Source: Calycina herbarum
Lineage: Eukaryota > Ascomycota > Leotiomycetes > Helotiales > Pezizellaceae
Assembly: GCA_001414485.1 (NCBI GenBank)
Contig: LLEY01000045.1
Location: 186,001-250,000 of the forward strand
Direction: 5' to 3'
Length of the DNA stretch: 64,000 bases
A program made the position numbers and the translations under genes. Positions 59,899-64,000 of this stretch are shown here, one piece after another (the first letter of the stretch is position 1; the number at the start of each line of letters is the position of its first letter). The notes under the pieces were generated by a model that was not told the origin of the DNA, did no database searches, and saw nothing but the letters and a program-made list of their open reading frames with translations.

Positions 59899-60780
59899 AT
59901 ATCTATTACTACTTTATTTAAGATCTTATAGAATAAAGATATTTATAAGTTAATTTTATCTCTATAGAGAATATAATTACTAATAGTATAATAAAGCTAT
60001 TATAGCGAGTAAAGTTTAAGTAGTTCTTAGAATAAATAAGTATAAGAAACTAAAGATTATTAGAAGATATATAAGAAGGCTTTTAAATAAGAATTAGAAG
60101 ATATTAATCTTTACTTAAGTTATCTTAAAAGAGAGTATTAAGGAAATATATAGTTTAGTCTAACTAGAGTATAGACGTAGCTAGTCTTAATTAGATATAG
60201 TATTATATATAATAGCGTAGCTATATATATATAGATACGAATCTTAATTCTCTATACTCTTTAGTTAATATTATACTATTCTACTAGCTCTCTACCTTTA
60301 CTATATAGACTTACTATACTAGTTATACTAGGTATAGAGAGATCTGCTTAATAAAATCTAATATTCCTACGACTTAAACACGTATCTATCTAGTATATAA
60401 CTCTTCTAGTATATAATTCTTCTAGTATATAATCCTTCTAGTATATAAACTATTATATTTCTAAACCTAGCCTATATCTTCTCTAGCACGTAACCTTAGC
60501 TGTTATATAACCTTAATAATTTCTAATAACTAGGTATTATAGTTTAATAGTTATAAAATTATTTAAAAGTAGATTTATAATACTCTAAGATAATCTAAAG
60601 CTTTTTAATTATACTAACTAATTACTAGAAAGTCTTATTAAAAATATCTAATAAAATAACGAAAATCTCTAAAATACTTTATATCTATAATATTAAGATA
60701 TCTAATTAATATTTATAGATATACTATTTAAATTATCTATTAGATATTAATATCTATCGAGAGCACTAGGTTATACTATA
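59899..60780. other. AT-rich RIP-affected sequence, no recognisable gene
   Basis: Same TA-rich character as the elements, but no LTR, inverted repeat or conserved domain was recognised. It contains a short tandem repeat (60390-60448). RIP marks fade at about 60780. Confidence 0.5.
60390..60448. repeat. 16-bp tandem repeat
   Basis: CTAGTATATAAYTCTT-type unit, three full copies and a partial fourth. Confidence 0.85.
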
Positions 60781-61377
60781 TGTTTCAACACAGATATTAC
60801 AGCTCCACCTCTACAAATATATAGCGGAGGTCTTTGTAATATTTGATATTAATATAGCTATAGAAAGACGATAAAGTGCCCGCTCTCTTCTGGGTGCCTG
60901 AGGCAGTGGTAGACGGATGGAACAGGGCAGAACAACAAGAGTATTGGCCACTGGCTTAGGTGTGATGTTTGCTGATTTCTGGATGCGTGGACAGCGAGGC
61001 TGAGGGCAAAGCCAAGAACCAAATAGTCAGGTTGGAAGGTTGTGATTCTATCGAGGAGTGAGACTCTTACGAGGCTACAAGTCCATTCACCAGCCTCTCT
61101 CTCGGAACGGATCAACCGCGCCGAGCGAATGCCACAGCCACTGCCTCTGACGATTCGTAACCTCGCATCAACCGTGCCCAAAACCTAGGGAACTCCAACT
61201 CTGAAATAACGATTGCTACTACTCCCCACAACCGTTATTCTCTCGTCAAGGACGTACCATATGTGCATTCTGTCTCTTCCAATTTCCGCCAGAGATTCAA
61301 CATAAAAACAAATCCTCCGACTACATCCAGGCTGGGCGCATTCAAACACCACTGTCAGCCAAGGGCAGGCACCCAAA
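60781..61377 (+). promoter_or_regulatory. Upstream region of the myosin gene
   Basis: Normal composition returns at about 60781, leaving roughly 600 bp between the transposon island and the myosin start codon. No clear TATA box. The start context is CACCCAAAATG, good for fungi. Short frames on the minus strand here look accidental. Confidence 0.5.
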
Positions 61378-64000
61378 ATGGTACGAATAGGACAACGTTG
61401 ATATACGGCAGATACAAAATACAGTTGGCTAACCATCTGCTATGAACAGGGTATCAGTCGAAGACCAAAGGGAGATAAGGGCGCAAAGGCGCAAGATGGA
61501 GGCCGGGGCGCTGGGTCAGGAGGGAAACCGAATATCAAGAAGGCGGCCTTCGACACCACAAAGAAGAAGGAGATAGGAGTCTCGGATCTTACGCTGATCA
61601 GCAAGGTCAGCCCGGAGGCCATAAATGAGAATTTGAAGAAGCGATTTGAAGGAGGGGAAATATATGTAAGCTACCCGGCCAAAATTTGGTGGACAATTGT
61701 CCTGAACTGCGAGAGTGGTATACTGATGATATTTAGACATACATTGGCCATGTGCTGGTGTCTGTGAACCCATTTCGGGATTGTGAGTTGGCCTCTATTT
61801 GAGGCGTTCTGGGTTACTGACGAATGGCAGTGGGGATTTACACCGAAGAAGTATTGGAGTCATACAAGGGCAAGAATCGACTGGAGGTTCGTACACAAAC
61901 TCAGGGAGGGGTGTGAATGGATAGTGCTAACTCGAGTAGATGCCACCCCACGTTTTTGCGGTTGCCGAAGCCTCTTACTATAATATGAACGCCTACAAGG
62001 AAAACCAATGTGTCATCATTTCTGGAGAATCTGGCGCTGGAAAGACAGAGGCTGCGAAACGGCTGATGCAATACATTGCAAATGTTTCTGGCGGTGGAAA
62101 CTCCTCGATTCAGGAAACGAAGGACATGGTACTTGCTACGAATCCCTTGTTGGAATCCTTTGGAAACGCGAAGACCCTACGAAACAACAATTCATCTCGA
62201 TTCGGAAAATACTTACAATTACAATTCAATGCCCAGGGAGAACCAGTGGGTGCGGATATTACAAATTATTTGCTGGAGAAGAGTAGAGTGGTTGGGCAAA
62301 TCGCAAATGAGCGAAACTTTCACATTTTCTACCAATTCACAAAAGGGGCATCATCAACCTACCGAACCAATTTAGGCATTCAAAAACCCGAAACATACCT
62401 CTATACGAGCAAGTCGAAATGTTTAGATGTGGAAGGGATAGATGATCTTGCCGAGTACCAGGACACACTCAATGCAATGAAGGTCATTGGCTTATCGCAG
62501 GCAGAGCAGGATGAAATCTTCAGAATGTTGGCTGCAGTATTGTGGGCTGGCAATATCCAGTTCGCAGAGGATAAAGATGGCAACGCCGCGGTGACAGATC
62601 AGTCCGTGGTGGACTTTCTTGCCTACCTTCTGGAGGTGGATCCACAGCAACTCATCTCAGCAATCACCATCCGTATTCTAACTCCACGAAATGGGGAGGT
62701 TATAGAATCGCCAGCAAATCCTTCACAAGCTATTGCTACAAGAGATGCTCTGGCGAAATCGATATACAACAACCTCTTTGATTGGATTGTTGAGCGTGTC
62801 AATGTTGCATTAAAAGCCCGCGGAACGACAGCGCATTCAATCGGTATTCTCGACATCTACGGATTTGAAATTTTCGAGAAGAACAGTTTCGAGCAGCTGT
62901 GTATCAACTACGTGAACGAGAAGTTACAGCAGATTTTTATTCAATTGACACTGAAGGCAGAACAAGAGGAGTATGACCGAGAACAGATCAAGTGGACGCC
63001 TATCAAATATTTTGACAATAAAATTGTCTGCGAACTTATTGAAAACACGAGGCCCCCAGGAATTTTCTCTGCTATGAAGGATGCCACCAAAACTGCACAT
63101 GCAGATCCCGCTGCTTGCGATCGAACCTTCATGACAGCAATCAACGGCATGTCAAATCCTCACTTGACTCCTCGCCAGGGTAATTTTATCATCAAACATT
63201 ACGCTGGTGATGTGAGTTATACTGTCGATGGTATTACCGATAAAAATAAGGATCAGCTCCTGAAAGGGCTACTCAACCTGTTCAGTCAAAGTGGTAACCA
63301 ATTCCTCCATAATCTGTTCCCTCACGAGGTTGACCAAGATAACCGAAAACAACCACCGTCAGCGGGTGACAAAATTAAAGCGTCTGCAAATGATCTTGTT
63401 GCGACCTTAATGAAAGCGCAACCCTCTTATATCCGAACAATCAAGCCTAACGAAAACAAATCCTGGTCTGAGTATAACGTCCCAAATGTCATGCATCAAA
63501 TCAAATATCTCGGTCTACAGGAGAACGTTCGAATTCGTCGTGCTGGGTTTGCGTACCGCCAGACATTTGATAAATTCGTAGAGCGTTTTTACCTTCTATC
63601 ACCCCAGACGTCATACGCTGGTGATTATACTTGGACTGGAGACTCAAAGTCTGGTGCGAAGCAAATTTTGAAGGATACCAGTATCCCTGCCGAGGAATTC
63701 CAGATGGGTGTAACGAAAGCATTCATCAAGGCCCCCGAGACTCTGTTTGCTCTGGAGCACATGCGAGATCGATACTGGCACAACATGGCTATTCGAATCC
63801 AACGCGTTTGGCGAGCATTCTTGCGCATTCGAATCGAGGCTGCTACACGAATCCAGCGGGTATGGAGAAAAAAGAGAATTGGTGCCGAGTTCCTTCTTTT
63901 AAGAGACAGAGGCCACAAGGTCCTCCAAGGACGAAAAGAAAGAAGGAGATTCAGTCTTCTGGGATCTAGACGATTCATGGGTGACTATCTTGGAGTCAAT
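61378..64000 (+). CDS. myo1: Class I myosin (partial, 3' end beyond window)
   Basis: Exons 61378-61380 (ATG only), 61450-61665, 61737-61782, 61831-61886 and 61940 to the edge; introns of 69, 71, 48 and 53 nt with branch sites such as GCTAAC. About 794 residues are visible of a family near 1,200. A basic/Gly-rich N-tail is followed by the motor: P-loop Gly-Glu-Ser-Gly-Ala-Gly-Lys-Thr at 136-143, switch I Asn-Asn-Asn-Ser-Ser-Arg-Phe-Gly-Lys, switch II/relay Leu-Asp-Ile-Tyr-Gly-Phe near 410, and the actin-binding and converter regions. Two IQ motifs (about 724-765) and the start of the TH1 tail follow. In fungi the protein drives actin patch movement and endocytosis at hyphal tips. By counting, a Glu (in Gly-Glu-Val-Ile-Glu-Ser-Pro) falls at the TEDS site 16 residues before Asp-Ala-Leu-Ala-Lys. 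No RIP damage, and it should be functional. The single-codon first exon was chosen because no in-frame ATG lies upstream of Gly-Ile-Ser-Arg-Arg in exon 2, while ATG|GTACGA and AACAG|GGT are good splice sites. Confidence 0.95.

Noticed and set aside
60858..61181. 107-residue minus-strand frame upstream of myosin
   Set aside because: No domain, no clear start context, and it covers the myosin promoter region; judged accidental.
61185..61436. Minus-strand frame overlapping the myosin start and first intron
   Set aside because: Overlaps a supported exon and intron, with no similarity recognised.
1..64000. tRNA, rRNA or other RNA genes
   Set aside because: None recognised on reading; a tRNA scan and Rfam search would be needed to exclude them in the clean regions.

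Overview
The window looks like part of a chromosome of a filamentous ascomycete (Pezizomycotina). Four things support this. The genes carry many short introns (about 45-135 nt) with CTAAC- or CTGAY-like branch sites. A fungal class I myosin gene and a fungal ABCC-type transporter are present. Transposons are fungal chromoviruses, Copia, Fot1/pogo and Helitron types. Long stretches have lost CA/TG and are packed with TA, with CAG/CAA codons turned into TAG/TAA; this is the mark of repeat-induced point mutation (RIP). A Leotiomycete is possible but only a guess.

Layout. (1) 1-1520: a gene-like reading frame from about position 400 that becomes riddled with TAG/TAA stops. (2) 1521-20207: a transposon island built on one minus-strand Ty3/Gypsy chromovirus ('Gypsy-A', 1709-20207) into which three Fot1/pogo elements jumped. 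The first of these later received a complete second chromovirus ('Gypsy-B') and a solo LTR; the second received another solo LTR. (3) 20208-29290: a balanced-composition gene island holding decayed transposase and Helitron fragments, an apparently intact 17-exon ABCC transporter on the minus strand, a small secreted protein made of 14 seven-residue repeats, and a broken 5' fragment of a HIR3-like histone regulator gene. (4) 29290-60780: a second transposon island. Here Gypsy-D contains a Copia element, which in turn contains the complete Gypsy-C; the island also has a fourth pogo, a head-to-head Gypsy-E, a pogo remnant, a MITE, a deleted fifth pogo and several solo LTRs. (5) 60780-64000: normal sequence again, with the myosin I gene running off the right edge in one long open frame.

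Nearly every insertion can be placed to the base, because its target-site duplication is still visible (TA for pogo elements, 5 bp for LTR elements). The order of events can therefore be read directly. All internal element genes are dead through RIP stops. The host genes in between (ABCC transporter, repeat protein, myosin) show no RIP stops. The transposase and HIR3 fragments at the island edges show gene breakage and RIP leaking outwards.

The most unusual observations are: a 17-bp-spaced doubled motif in the terminal repeats of every pogo-type element although the motif itself differs between subfamilies; an antisense coiled-coil reading frame conserved between pol and the 3' LTR in two chromoviruses; two unrelated LTRs inserted 2 bp apart at the same site of two pogo copies; a secreted heptad-repeat protein beside an ABC transporter; and a myosin gene whose first exon is only the ATG codon. 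No RNA genes or CRISPR arrays were seen.
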